From: an uncultured bacterium
Lineage (GTDB): Bacteria; Verrucomicrobiota; Kiritimatiellia; RFP12; UBA1067
Direction of reading: 5' to 3'
Assembly: GCA_902801025.1 (NCBI GenBank)
Contig: CADCGZ010000005.1
Location: 1-51,562, forward strand
DNA: 51,562 nucleotides
Positions 9,124 through 17,551 of the stretch are shown here, piece by piece. How positions within the stretch are numbered: position 1 is the stretch's first letter; each line of letters starts with the position of its first letter. A program made the translations under genes and the position numbers. The notes under the pieces are model-generated. The model made no database searches. It was not told the DNA's origin and was given only the letters and a program-made list of their open reading frames with translations.

Positions 9124-9172
9124 CTTGTCGCCGACCACTGTCGACCAACCACTAACGACTGGCGACTATCCG
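9124..9172. repeat. Heptamer short tandem repeat array
   Basis: Seven 7-base units in register (such as CTGTCGA, CCAACCA, CTAACGA, CTGGCGA) fill the gap between the sugar porter and the glycyl radical enzyme gene. The porter's stop codon (9166-9168) is inside the last unit. Confidence 0.75.
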
Positions 9173-10602
9173 TTAATCCCCAGCCGCTTCTCGATGTCCT
9201 CGATTGTGCCGCCCTTCGTCTCCGGCATGAAGAAGATCGCCCAAAGGAGCTGGACGAGCATCATGAACGCGAAGAAGCCAAACGCCCACGTGCCGGCGCG
9301 CTCGGCGACAACGGGGAACGCCCAGCTGATGATCGTGCACATGAACCAGTGGGTGAAGCAGCCGAGCGCCTGGCCCTTCGCGCGTACCGCGTTCGGGAAG
9401 ACCTCGGAGATGTACACCCAGATGACTGCGCCGGAAGAACACGCGAAGAACGCGATGAAGCCGAGGATGCCGAGGACCGCGAGCGTCGAGTTGCACTTGT
9501 CGCCGAGCGAGAGCTGCCACGCGACGAGCGAGTGCATGAGGATCATCAAGGTCGCGCCGCCGATGATCATCGCCTTGCGGCCGAACTTGTCGATGATGAA
9601 GAACGCGAGAATCGTGAAGGTGAGGTTCACGGTGCCAACGCCCATCGTGCCGGCGAGCGACGCCATCTCGCTTCCCGCGCCGAAGATCATGTCGAAGATG
9701 CGAGGCGCGTAGTAGTTGATCGCGTTGATGCCGGACACCTGGTTGAAGAAGGCGATGAAGAACGCGAGCAGGATGGGCTTCAGGTACTTGCGCTGGAAAA
9801 GCGCAACGCTCGTGCCGGACCCGACCTCCTTCAAGGACTCCTCGATCTCGCGGAGAATGTCCGCCATGGTCTTGCCTTGCTCGGCGAAGCCGATACGCGT
9901 GAGAACGCGTTCGGACTCGTCCTTGCGGCCGGCGCGGACGAGCCAGCGCGGCGACTCGGGGATAGTGGTGAGAAGCGCCATGAAGACGGCGATCGGCAGG
10001 CACTCCATGCCAAGCATCACGCGCCACTTGACCATCTCGACCGTCATCGGGTTCGAGGCGAAAACACTCGCAAGATGCTGGCACATGTTGTTGAACCAGC
10101 CGCCGTCGACCGACATCCAGCGCGCGACGAAGTAGTTCGAGACGTAGCTGATGAGGATGCCGAATACGATGTTGAGCTGGTTGGTCGCGACGAGGCGCCC
10201 GCGCAGACGCCCTGGAGAGACCTCGACGATGTAGAGCGGAACGACGACCGAGACGCCTCCGATGGCGAGACCGCCGATAAAGCGAAACCAGCCGAGAAGG
10301 TGCGGGCCGATCGTCGTGTTCGTCGGTGTAAACGCGCAGCCGACCGCCGAGACGAGGAACAAGGTGCCCATCAGCCACAGCGTCGGACGACGGCCCCACT
10401 TGTCGGACGGCGCTCCCGCGCCGAAGACGCCGATCACAGTGCCTATTAGGGCGACCGACACGATAAGTCCGTGCCAGAACGCCGAAAGACCGAACTCGGC
10501 CTGGATCGCCTTTTCACATCCGGAGATGACGCCGGAGTCGAAGCCGAAGAGGAAGCCGCCGATCGCGGCAACCACGACAATGTAGAAGAGTGACTTATTC
10601 AT
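9166..10602 (-). CDS. MFS sugar porter (sugar/H+ symporter family)
   Basis: 478 residues with twelve predicted membrane segments. Family signatures are GFDSGVISG in helix 1, DKWGRRPT after helix 2, PESPRWLVRAGR in the central loop, DKFGRKAM in the second half and PETKGG at the end, all typical of the sugar porter subfamily (XylE/GalP-like). It would import a monosaccharide or small sugar across the inner membrane. The ATG overlaps the TGA of the beta-helix/GH31 gene (ATGA), which ties uptake to the extracellular or periplasmic hydrolase. Specificity cannot be read from the motifs. Confidence 0.93.
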   Translation of the reverse strand: MNKSLFYIVVVAAIGGFLFGFDSGVISGCEKAIQAEFGLSAFWHGLIVSVALIGTVIGVFGAGAPSDKWGRRPTLWLMGTLFLVSAVGCAFTPTNTTIGPHLLGWFRFIGGLAIGGVSVVVPLYIVEVSPGRLRGRLVATNQLNIVFGILISYVSNYFVARWMSVDGGWFNNMCQHLASVFASNPMTVEMVKWRVMLGMECLPIAVFMALLTTIPESPRWLVRAGRKDESERVLTRIGFAEQGKTMADILREIEESLKEVGSGTSVALFQRKYLKPILLAFFIAFFNQVSGINAINYYAPRIFDMIFGAGSEMASLAGTMGVGTVNLTFTILAFFIIDKFGRKAMIIGGATLMILMHSLVAWQLSLGDKCNSTLAVLGILGFIAFFACSSGAVIWVYISEVFPNAVRAKGQALGCFTHWFMCTIISWAFPVVAERAGTWAFGFFAFMMLVQLLWAIFFMPETKGGTIEDIEKRLGING

Positions 10603-13600
10603 GGCAGTTTTGGATTAACAATGTGGGCGAGATTCGCGCCAGCGGCGGGCTGCCTTTCGAAATGGGGAATGCGCGAAAGAGGCGCGGCCACCTCGATTGC
10701 CGCAGGGCCGTCGTAGACTTGCCCGTCGTCGGCCTTCCACTTCCCGGGCGGCAGGACGACTTTACGGGATGTCGCGCCCTTCTTCATCACGGGCGCGACG
10801 AGAAGGTCGTCGCCCATCATGAATTCGTCGATCACTCCAGCGTAGCCGCGACCGGGATACGCGTACTCAATGCTTCTCAGGATCGGCTCGCCGTCCTCTC
10901 CGGCTTTTTTCGCAAGCGCGGCGATCATCGGCGCAAACTTCTGACGGAGCGCAAGGATGTCGCGGAAGATCGCCTGATGTCGTTCATCGAGGACGCGCCA
11001 CGGCGAGGCGGATATCTGCATCATCGGGCAGAGCGCGTGTATCTGCGCAGAGCGAATGAACAGCTCCTGCTCGAACGGCGAGCCGGGGATGAACGCGACC
11101 CAGTCGCCGCCTCCTACCATGTCGGGACAGATGAACGGCTGGCCGATGAGTCCGGCCGCGATCATGTCGGCGACGATGCGGTTCAGAGCGGGCCACTCGT
11201 GCATCTTGTCGTGGAGGCGCACTACGACGGGAATCTGCTGCATTCGCCATGTGTTACGGATTTCGCAGAACGGATACTTTAGCGCGTAGGCGCAGTAGCC
11301 GTTGTTGAGCGACCCGCTCGTCGCCTTCGGATCCTTCGCCCTGCGGTCGGAGAGATTGTACGCGCCCAAGTCCGCGCCGTCGAGCTTGAAGCCGTCCACG
11401 CCGAAGTCCTTCACGAGCCCGTCAAGCGTCTCCGTGAACCAGGCGTTCGCGTTCGGATGCGAGAAGTCGAGGAACGCGGAATATCCGTTCCACCAGCCGC
11501 ACGCCTTGGGCTTTTCCTTGAACTCATACTCCCCTTCGCCGGGAACGGTCTCGCTGACATCGGTGAGAAAGCCACCCTTCATCGGATAGCCGCGCACGTC
11601 GTCGGGATTGCGTCCCCAGGCGATGCGGCGGAACGCGGGAAGGTCCATGCCGACGTAGGGGCACATCCACAGCATCACCTTGTAGCCCATTGCGTGAAGC
11701 TCGTCCATCATCGACTTCGGGTCTGGAAAGCGCGACGGCTCGAAGCGCCAGTCGCCGTATCCGGCCTGCCAAGTGTCGTCGATCATCAGAACGCCCGGCG
11801 GCACGCCGTGCGCGATCATCGACTTGGCGTACGCGAGAATGTCCTTTTGGTTCTGATGGTAGGTGAGCTCGATCCACGTGTTTAGCTGCGGCGCAGTGAA
11901 AAATCGGGCATCAGGCGACTTTCCGCTCGGCGGGAACCACTTGCGCATCGCATGGCGGTACGCGCCCCTTAGCGTCGGCTCGGCAGCGGTCTCGACGAAC
12001 ACGGGCGAATCTGCGTCTATCGCAATTAGGCCGTCCTTGAACACGATCTCAGACTGCGCGTCAGACCACACGACGCGCCCCTTGTCGGACATGAGCAGCG
12101 ACGCGCACTGGTTTGAATAGTTGCGACGGCGGAGGTCTATCTTGAGGTCGGTCTTCGCCGTGAACGGCATGTTCGTTCCGAAGAAGTTCGCCGCGCCCCA
12201 CCAGTTCTCGCCGTCGGCAATCTGAACGGTCTTTACCTTCGCAGGCACATTCGCTGCCACAGCCGCGGCCAAAGCAAATACGTTGCCGGAATACCGTGCA
12301 CCAATGGCGGAGGCGAGCTTGCGATCGTACTTCAGTTCGACGGGCTTGCCCTGGTTGAGGACACCGAAGCGCTGCCCTTCGCGGCCGATGAACACGTTGC
12401 CCTTCATCTCCGGCATCGAGTCGGAGCCATCGGGATTTGCGAGGCCCGAGGAAATCTCGACAAGCATCTCGTCGCCGAACGCGAAGACGTTGTCGCGGAT
12501 GACGTATCCCGTCGCACGGTTAGCGCCGTTGCGCCAGCTTTTTATGTGCGCCGCCTGACCGTGGTCGGGACGTTGCTGACAGAAACCTCTTCCGGCATTC
12601 CGCATGAGATTTCCCTCAATGGCAAAATCCTCCATTCGGCTCGGATTCGACACCCTGGCTTCGTCTTTCATAGCCAGGAAGTATTCGACAGAGTAGTTGC
12701 AGTTCTCGATCACGTTGCGCGAATAGCGCACATGCCGCTGGTCGCTTGCCTCGTCGGGCTTCTCTACGTTGAACTGCTGCGTAAGCCCCGCGTCATACAC
12801 GTCGTGCACGTAGCAATTGTCGACGGTGAATCCGTCGCACCCTCCCCATATCTCAACCGCATTGCCGTAGCGCGTCGCCCACTTGCGCCTGAAAATGCGC
12901 TCCGCCTGTATCGAGCCGCCGATCCAGCCGAACTCGCAGTTGGTGACGCGCAGCCCCTTTACCATGCCCGCGCCAACTCCGTGGGAACCGACGTACATGA
13001 TGCAGAGGTTGTCGATATGCACGTCGTTAGCGCCGCCTACCGCGACGCCGTGCTTCTTCACGTTGAACTCGATCGACTTGAAGCGCTCGCCAGGATTCCT
13101 CGCGGAGTAAAGGTACAGATATCCCGTGCCCTTCGAGAACGGCTTGAAATCGGTCTTCTCCGAGTAGTCATGCCAGAAGTGCAGGTCGCAGGCGAGATCC
13201 TTGTAACCGTTGTTGAACGGACGCCCGCCGTACTGCTGCGTGTACGTTCCGTCGTCGTTGTACACCGGGATTATCTTGATCGCGTGCGCCGCGCCACCGT
13301 CGAAGACAAGCGTCCCCACGTCTTTTGCACCGATCTTGTAGCGCCAGACGTTCGGGGCATCCGTGCGCTCCCACTTCGCTGGATCCGCACCGTTTTCCGG
13401 CGAGGAATAGATGCACGGCTTCGCGCCTTTCCCGTAGGCCGTGTAAGTGACGCCCTTCGACGCGCGGAATCCGCCGCGGTACACGCCGCCGCGCTCGAAG
13501 AGGACGAACGAGCCCGGAGCGAGCGACTCCTTATCAAGCCTCTCCGTCGTGCGCCACGCCGTGGCTGGCGTCTTGCCGTCCGCCGCATCGTCTCCCCTCT

Positions 13601-13829
13601 CGGAAAGGTAGCGGCATTCCGCGCCTTCGGGCACGGACATGTTTGCCGTTCCGCGTATTTCTGCGATCCGCTTCTCGAACGCCGTCTTTATCCTCGCGTG
13701 AGACGCATCGGGAAGGACGACCATCCCGCCCTTTGCGCATTCCCGCGCAATTTCGCGCGCAACTTCCGCCCCAAAGACATACCCCGCCTGTGCAAGAACG
13801 GAGAAAAGCAAAATCACAATCTTTTTCAT
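10599..13829 (-). CDS. Secreted beta-helix / GH31 fusion protein
   Basis: 1076 residues. Signal peptide at 1-20; residues about 60-515 look like a right-handed parallel beta-helix (repeated DNVHIDNL-, GLRVTNCEF-, GFTVDNCYVHD-, YVIRDNVFAFGD-type strands); residues about 535-1070 are a GH31-type module. That module aligns along its length with the free enzyme encoded at 13937-15622, sharing WIELTYHQN, MIDDTWQ, HAMGYKVMLWMCP, IAWGRNPDDV and VDGFKLDGAD, where D817 is the probable nucleophile, and PDMVGGGDW. The beta-helix may be a lyase, an epimerase or a binding domain. The ATG lies about 6 bases beyond a TGGTACAAT -10, with no usable Shine-Dalgarno site. First gene of the operon with the porter, glycyl radical enzyme and activase. 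Substrate unknown. Confidence 0.85.
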   Translation of the reverse strand: MKKIVILLFSVLAQAGYVFGAEVAREIARECAKGGMVVLPDASHARIKTAFEKRIAEIRGTANMSVPEGAECRYLSERGDDAADGKTPATAWRTTERLDKESLAPGSFVLFERGGVYRGGFRASKGVTYTAYGKGAKPCIYSSPENGADPAKWERTDAPNVWRYKIGAKDVGTLVFDGGAAHAIKIIPVYNDDGTYTQQYGGRPFNNGYKDLACDLHFWHDYSEKTDFKPFSKGTGYLYLYSARNPGERFKSIEFNVKKHGVAVGGANDVHIDNLCIMYVGSHGVGAGMVKGLRVTNCEFGWIGGSIQAERIFRRKWATRYGNAVEIWGGCDGFTVDNCYVHDVYDAGLTQQFNVEKPDEASDQRHVRYSRNVIENCNYSVEYFLAMKDEARVSNPSRMEDFAIEGNLMRNAGRGFCQQRPDHGQAAHIKSWRNGANRATGYVIRDNVFAFGDEMLVEISSGLANPDGSDSMPEMKGNVFIGREGQRFGVLNQGKPVELKYDRKLASAIGARYSGNVFALAAAVAANVPAKVKTVQIADGENWWGAANFFGTNMPFTAKTDLKIDLRRRNYSNQCASLLMSDKGRVVWSDAQSEIVFKDGLIAIDADSPVFVETAAEPTLRGAYRHAMRKWFPPSGKSPDARFFTAPQLNTWIELTYHQNQKDILAYAKSMIAHGVPPGVLMIDDTWQAGYGDWRFEPSRFPDPKSMMDELHAMGYKVMLWMCPYVGMDLPAFRRIAWGRNPDDVRGYPMKGGFLTDVSETVPGEGEYEFKEKPKACGWWNGYSAFLDFSHPNANAWFTETLDGLVKDFGVDGFKLDGADLGAYNLSDRRAKDPKATSGSLNNGYCAYALKYPFCEIRNTWRMQQIPVVVRLHDKMHEWPALNRIVADMIAAGLIGQPFICPDMVGGGDWVAFIPGSPFEQELFIRSAQIHALCPMMQISASPWRVLDERHQAIFRDILALRQKFAPMIAALAKKAGEDGEPILRSIEYAYPGRGYAGVIDEFMMGDDLLVAPVMKKGATSRKVVLPPGKWKADDGQVYDGPAAIEVAAPLSRIPHFERQPAAGANLAHIVNPKLP

Positions 13830-13835
13830 GCCTCT

Positions 13836-13841
13836 ATTGTA
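13836..13841 (-). promoter_or_regulatory. -10 element of the beta-helix/GH31 operon
   Basis: TACAAT preceded by CTTTTGG on the minus strand, with the start codon at 13829 only 6 bases further on. No good -35 is present; the palindrome at 13868-13877 occupies a position that an activator could use. Confidence 0.6.
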
Positions 13842-13867
13842 CCAAAAGACGCGCAGACGTAATGAAA

Positions 13868-13877
13868 TGACATGTCA
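13868..13877. promoter_or_regulatory. Palindromic operator candidate TGACATGTCA
   Basis: A perfect 10-base palindrome, centred about 44 bases upstream of the predicted transcription start. The 17-base sequence AAAGTTGACATGTCATT (minus strand) is identical to that at 17434-17443 upstream of another secreted-protein gene. Confidence 0.6.
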
Positions 13878-13920
13878 ACTTTAAGCACCGGTGTCATCTG
13901 TATGCCGGGCTAAAAGACAG

Positions 13921-13937
13921 GGTGCGCAAAAAGCACC
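13921..13937 (-). terminator. Possible terminator of the free GH31 gene
   Basis: Immediately at the stop codon the minus strand can form GGTGC-loop-GCACC with a seven-base loop, followed after a few bases by CTTTT. The T run is short, so termination efficiency is uncertain. Confidence 0.4.
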
Positions 13938-15622
13938 TATTCTGAAACTTGAGCTGTACGATTCTGCAGAAAGTACGGCAGCCTCTCTATTGGCGACGAG
14001 ACTTCCACTGTCGTCGGACCGACGTAGGTCTTGCCGTCGTCCGCAAGCCACTTCCCGGGAGGCAGGACGACCTTGCGCGACGTCGCGCCCTTCTCCATCA
14101 CCGGCGCGACGAGAAGGTCGTCTCCCATCATGAACTCGTCGAGGATTCCGGCGTAGCCCATGCCAGGAAAACAGTACTCGAGATTGCGCATCATTGGTTC
14201 GCCGGTCTTCGCGGACTCCTTCGCGAGTTCGACGAAGCGCGGTGCGAAGCGCTGGCGGAGCGCGACGATCTCCTTGAAGACCGCCTGGTGCTCCGGCGGG
14301 AGGACGCGCCATGGCGAGGCCGATATCTGCATCATCGGGCAGAGCGCATGGACCTGCGCGGAACGGATGAAAAGTTCGGGCTCGAAGGGCGCACCGGGAA
14401 GGAACGCCGTCCATTCGCCACCGCCGATCATGTCGGGGCAGATGAACGGACATCCGACGAAACCTGCTGCGAGCATGTCGGGCACGAGACGGCGCAGCGC
14501 GTCCCACTTGTGCGCCTTGTCGTGAAGCCGCATGATCACCGGCTTCCCGGCGTAGCCGAACGCGTTGCGGTACTCGCTTCCCTTGTACTTCAGCGCGAAC
14601 TTCCCATAAAGCGCGCTCTGCGCGGCTGGCGACGCGGAAGGATCGTGCGCGAACGTCTTGGGCGACGAACCTTCGAGCCCGACGCAGCCGGCGTAGAAAT
14701 GCACGCCCCCTCCGTCAAACTTGAATCCGTCCGCGCCGTAGTCCCTGACAAGGCGCTCAAGCTGCTCGTCGAACCAGGCGACGGCGTTCGGATGAGTGAA
14801 GTCGAGAAGTGCGCTCGTGCCGTTCCACCAGTTTACCGGCGCGGCTGGGGGAACTCCGCCGTACCCCTTCTTTACGGACGAACAGAGGAAACCGCCTCTG
14901 GCCGGATACCCCTTTACGTCGTCGGGGTTCCTTCCCCATGCAATCCGGCGGTAGGCAGGCGTATCCATCGAAACGAACGGACACATCCACAGCAGGACCT
15001 TGAAGCCCATCGCGTGGAGTTTGTCCATCATCCCCTTCGGGTCGCTGAACCTACGCATGTCGAAGTACCATTCACCATAGCCGAGCTGCCACGTGTCGTC
15101 GATCATGAATATTCCTGGAGGGAGCCCGTGATCCAGCATCGCCTTCGCGTACGCAAGGATGTCCTTCTCGTTCTGGTGGTAGGTGAGCTCGATCCACGTG
15201 TTGTACTGCGGTGCGGAGAAATACAAAAGCTCCGGCTCCTCGCCTGTCGGTGGAAACCACGTCTTCGATCCGTAGCGGTACGCCTCGGCAAGATTGCGCC
15301 CCGCGTCCTCTTTGAGCGTTATCTCGCCCTTGTCCGATACGAGCGAAATCTCACCGCCTACAATCGTGACGCCGACCGGCTCGGCGCACCAGATGGCGCG
15401 CCCCTTGTCGGAACACAGGAACGAAAGCGACTGGTGGCCGTAGTTCTCGATGCGCAGATCGCATTTGAAGTCGCTCTTCTCGGCGAAAGGCATCTCGCGC
15501 CCGAAGCTGTTGCACAGCCCCCACCACTTTTCCCCCGGCAGCATCTTCACGGAAAGCGAATCCGCCCTGCAGGCGACTGCGCACGCACAGGCGGCGAGAA
15601 TGACCACGACGATTTTCTTCAT
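13937..15622 (-). CDS. Secreted GH31-family glycosidase
   Basis: 561 residues: signal peptide 1-19, a short N-terminal beta-sandwich (about 20-130), then the (beta/alpha)8 barrel with WIELTYHQN, FMIDDTWQLGYG, ADGFKFDGGG (D303 probable nucleophile), PFICPDMIGGGEW and a C-terminal beta domain with DDLLVAPVMEKGATSRKVVLPPGKW. GH31 contains alpha-glucosidases, alpha-xylosidases, alpha-galactosidases and others, all retaining. It is a paralogue of the C-terminal half of the neighbouring fusion protein, so a duplication with domain gain or loss has occurred. AAGGAGGT lies just before the ATG at 15622, and the gene has its own promoter. Confidence 0.88.
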   Translation of the reverse strand: MKKIVVVILAACACAVACRADSLSVKMLPGEKWWGLCNSFGREMPFAEKSDFKCDLRIENYGHQSLSFLCSDKGRAIWCAEPVGVTIVGGEISLVSDKGEITLKEDAGRNLAEAYRYGSKTWFPPTGEEPELLYFSAPQYNTWIELTYHQNEKDILAYAKAMLDHGLPPGIFMIDDTWQLGYGEWYFDMRRFSDPKGMMDKLHAMGFKVLLWMCPFVSMDTPAYRRIAWGRNPDDVKGYPARGGFLCSSVKKGYGGVPPAAPVNWWNGTSALLDFTHPNAVAWFDEQLERLVRDYGADGFKFDGGGVHFYAGCVGLEGSSPKTFAHDPSASPAAQSALYGKFALKYKGSEYRNAFGYAGKPVIMRLHDKAHKWDALRRLVPDMLAAGFVGCPFICPDMIGGGEWTAFLPGAPFEPELFIRSAQVHALCPMMQISASPWRVLPPEHQAVFKEIVALRQRFAPRFVELAKESAKTGEPMMRNLEYCFPGMGYAGILDEFMMGDDLLVAPVMEKGATSRKVVLPPGKWLADDGKTYVGPTTVEVSSPIERLPYFLQNRTAQVSE

Positions 15623-15639
15623 TGCACCTCCTTGGCGGT

Positions 15640-15677
15640 ATTTTACCATAATCACGGTTCATTCTGCGAGGATGAAC
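15640..15677 (-). promoter_or_regulatory. GH31 promoter with upstream inverted repeat
   Basis: The extended -10 is TGGTAAAAT (TAAAAT at 15640-15645). Upstream, GTTCAT (15657-15662) and ATGAAC (15672-15677) form an inverted repeat with a nine-base spacer near the -35 position, which could be an operator. Unlike the leaderless genes this one has a strong ribosome binding site. Confidence 0.5.
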
Positions 15678-15704
15678 GAACGCACGACGAGTCGCCGCGC
15701 CATA

Positions 15705-17360
15705 TCAACGTAAGCGAATCGACATTCCAGACTGTTTCACAATCATCCACAAACCGGTATCCGTCTTGTCAAGCAGCACGACGCATCCACCCCACTTACC
15801 GACCTGCTCGACAGTCCAGTTTGCAAATGCATCCGCTCCGGTCGCATCGTCAGAGTTGACCACTGAATTGCCCGTGATCACCGGATAGCGCCCGGGGATC
15901 GGGCGCACTCCTGCCGCCGCCGTCGCATTCGAGACAACAACAGTTCCAGCCGCGGGGATGGACAGAACGGCATCAGTCTCGCACCGCGCAACATCGATCT
16001 CGCCCGCAGTCGCGCCGAAGTCGAGAGGCATCACCCATCGCGAATCCGTGACGATGTTAGTCGTGGTCTTTGCGAGATTGGAGTGGACCTTGACCAATCG
16101 AGGCAGGTTCCACGGGCTGTAGCCGGTAATGCGGATGGGCTGATGCGCCCCCGGATACGAAATCGCACCGGACATGTCGAGCGTGCCGCGGTTGACGGCG
16201 TTAGACTCGGCCGTATAGTTGAACGAGGGCGCGGTGTTTGGGTAGTTTCCGGTAAAACGCCCAGTGAAATTCAAGTTCGCGTTCGGGGAGGGATAGAAAA
16301 TCGGGGCGCGATCTGCATGACCTTGCGCGTTCTTCCCGAGATGGACGATTTCGAAATTGCCAAAGCCCCCATCGAAGGCCGGCTCGTTGCCAAAGGTGTA
16401 GGCACCGTCCAGGCAAGCCATCAGGTGAACCGCTCCATGCTTCACGATGTTCGATACGCAGATCGTGTTGTTTGAGCAGGTGGAGAGAATCACGCCCCAG
16501 CGGCGGTAACTGAAATGTCCGGACGCGTCGGGTTCAAGGAGCCCGCCCTGCTCATTCTGGTTGAACGAGCCCACAAACAATGTACAGGGCGAAGGAGATG
16601 CAGGGTGGTAGAGTAGTTGCTGAGGGGCGCCGTGCGCCTGGTCCGTCCGATCGTTGCCCCAGTCGTGCCCTTCGAGTGTTCCGATTTTGGATTGCGCCTC
16701 GGCGGCGTTCACAATGACGCGCTGGTTGCGCTGCGAATTTCGCAGCCGAATCGTGCCGTCGAAATCAAGCGCACCGTTGAAAGTGACGGAGCGGTAGAAT
16801 CCGGCAAGCGTCATATAGCCTGTGCTCGCCCCCGTTACCGCACCGTTGAAGACGACATTTCCGCGATCCCTCCCGACTGTGTTTGTTCCGTCGAGCACGA
16901 AAGGCGCATCATTGGTCCCCGTGCCGTCGGGGGTCGAGAACACCGCGACGCCTCCGTCCGTCGTCACTCCGCAGCGCAGGAAGAGAAGCGTCGTGGATTC
17001 TGGAACCGTGAACCCTGAACCGAACACGGAAGGATCCGTGACGAGCACATGGGTGGCATTGGAAAAATCGCATGTGCAGCCCTCTGGAAGAGACGAGAGC
17101 GCAACCCCGCCGACAAACTTCACGGTCGATCCGGAGTGAACGGCGATGTCGCTCCAGACCGGATAGGCAAGCCCGGCGGCAAGATTTAAGTCGAAGAATT
17201 CTGCCGTCGCATAGCCTGCGGTGCCAAAGACATAGGCGCCCGTTTCATCCGGCTCCGGACACGTTGTCACTGCAACGCCGTTGTTGATGGCCGCAAGGAC
17301 GCTTGTCGACCAAAGTGACAAGACTACGGCAACGGTCCAGAATATCGACCTTGTTTTCAT
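15705..17360 (-). CDS. Secreted beta-strand-rich protein of unknown function
   Basis: 551 residues. A signal peptide (about 1-23) is followed by a Gly/Thr/Asn/Val-rich sequence with alternating strand patterns (GNVVFNGAVTGAS, SVTFNGALDFDGTIRLRN, NNTICVSNIVKHGAVH), like the passenger parts of autotransporter-associated strand repeat proteins. No autotransporter barrel is present; the protein ends GMSIRLR. No catalytic motif was recognised. It has its own promoter and a TGACATGTCA palindrome upstream shared with the beta-helix/GH31 operon, so the two may be induced together. A surface or periplasmic glycan-binding or structural role is a guess. Confidence 0.7.
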   Translation of the reverse strand: MKTRSIFWTVAVVLSLWSTSVLAAINNGVAVTTCPEPDETGAYVFGTAGYATAEFFDLNLAAGLAYPVWSDIAVHSGSTVKFVGGVALSSLPEGCTCDFSNATHVLVTDPSVFGSGFTVPESTTLLFLRCGVTTDGGVAVFSTPDGTGTNDAPFVLDGTNTVGRDRGNVVFNGAVTGASTGYMTLAGFYRSVTFNGALDFDGTIRLRNSQRNQRVIVNAAEAQSKIGTLEGHDWGNDRTDQAHGAPQQLLYHPASPSPCTLFVGSFNQNEQGGLLEPDASGHFSYRRWGVILSTCSNNTICVSNIVKHGAVHLMACLDGAYTFGNEPAFDGGFGNFEIVHLGKNAQGHADRAPIFYPSPNANLNFTGRFTGNYPNTAPSFNYTAESNAVNRGTLDMSGAISYPGAHQPIRITGYSPWNLPRLVKVHSNLAKTTTNIVTDSRWVMPLDFGATAGEIDVARCETDAVLSIPAAGTVVVSNATAAAGVRPIPGRYPVITGNSVVNSDDATGADAFANWTVEQVGKWGGCVVLLDKTDTGLWMIVKQSGMSIRLR

Positions 17361-17400
17361 TCCGCCCCCATTTTAAGGTTGCTTTCTGTTGTCTGATGCC

Positions 17401-17406
17401 ATTATA
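17401..17406 (-). promoter_or_regulatory. -10 element of the secreted strand-rich protein gene
   Basis: TATAAT preceded by TTTTGC on the minus strand (extended -10 TGCTATAAT). The expected -35 position has no consensus; the palindrome at 17434-17443 is 32 bases from the centre of this region, as in the other copy. Confidence 0.65.
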
Positions 17407-17433
17407 GCAAAAGCGAAACCCCAAAGGGCGTAA

Positions 17434-17443
17434 TGACATGTCA
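17434..17443. promoter_or_regulatory. Palindromic operator candidate TGACATGTCA, second copy
   Basis: Same palindrome and flanks as at 13868-13877, again centred about -44 from the predicted start. The TTGACA contained in it is 32 bases from the -10, too far to be a -35. Confidence 0.6.
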
Positions 17444-17506
17444 ACTTTTATCTTCGCAGGTATTCCCTTGCGGTTCTCAGGCTATGCAAACGACAGCAAT
17501 ATATGG

Positions 17507-17512
17507 TATTCT
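17507..17512 (+). promoter_or_regulatory. suhB promoter, -10 element
   Basis: TATTCT preceded by TATGG on the plus strand, about 40 bases before the suhB ATG; no -35 match. It diverges from the promoter at 17401-17406. Confidence 0.5.
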
Positions 17513-17551
17513 ATTGCGGTAGGCAACAACCTGCAGGCATGAGGGAAATAG

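Noticed and set aside
10599..15622. Sulfoquinovose pathway (GH31 sulfoquinovosidase, porter and sulfolyase-type glycyl radical enzyme)
   Set aside because: The gene set is suggestive, but I could not see the Arg/Trp motif of sulfoquinovosidases, and the ACWE active site does not match sulfolyases. Kept only as a test for the substrate search.
17439..17444. TTGACA as a consensus -35 box
   Set aside because: It is 32 bases from the -10, too far, and is part of the TGACATGTCA palindrome found in another promoter at the same place.
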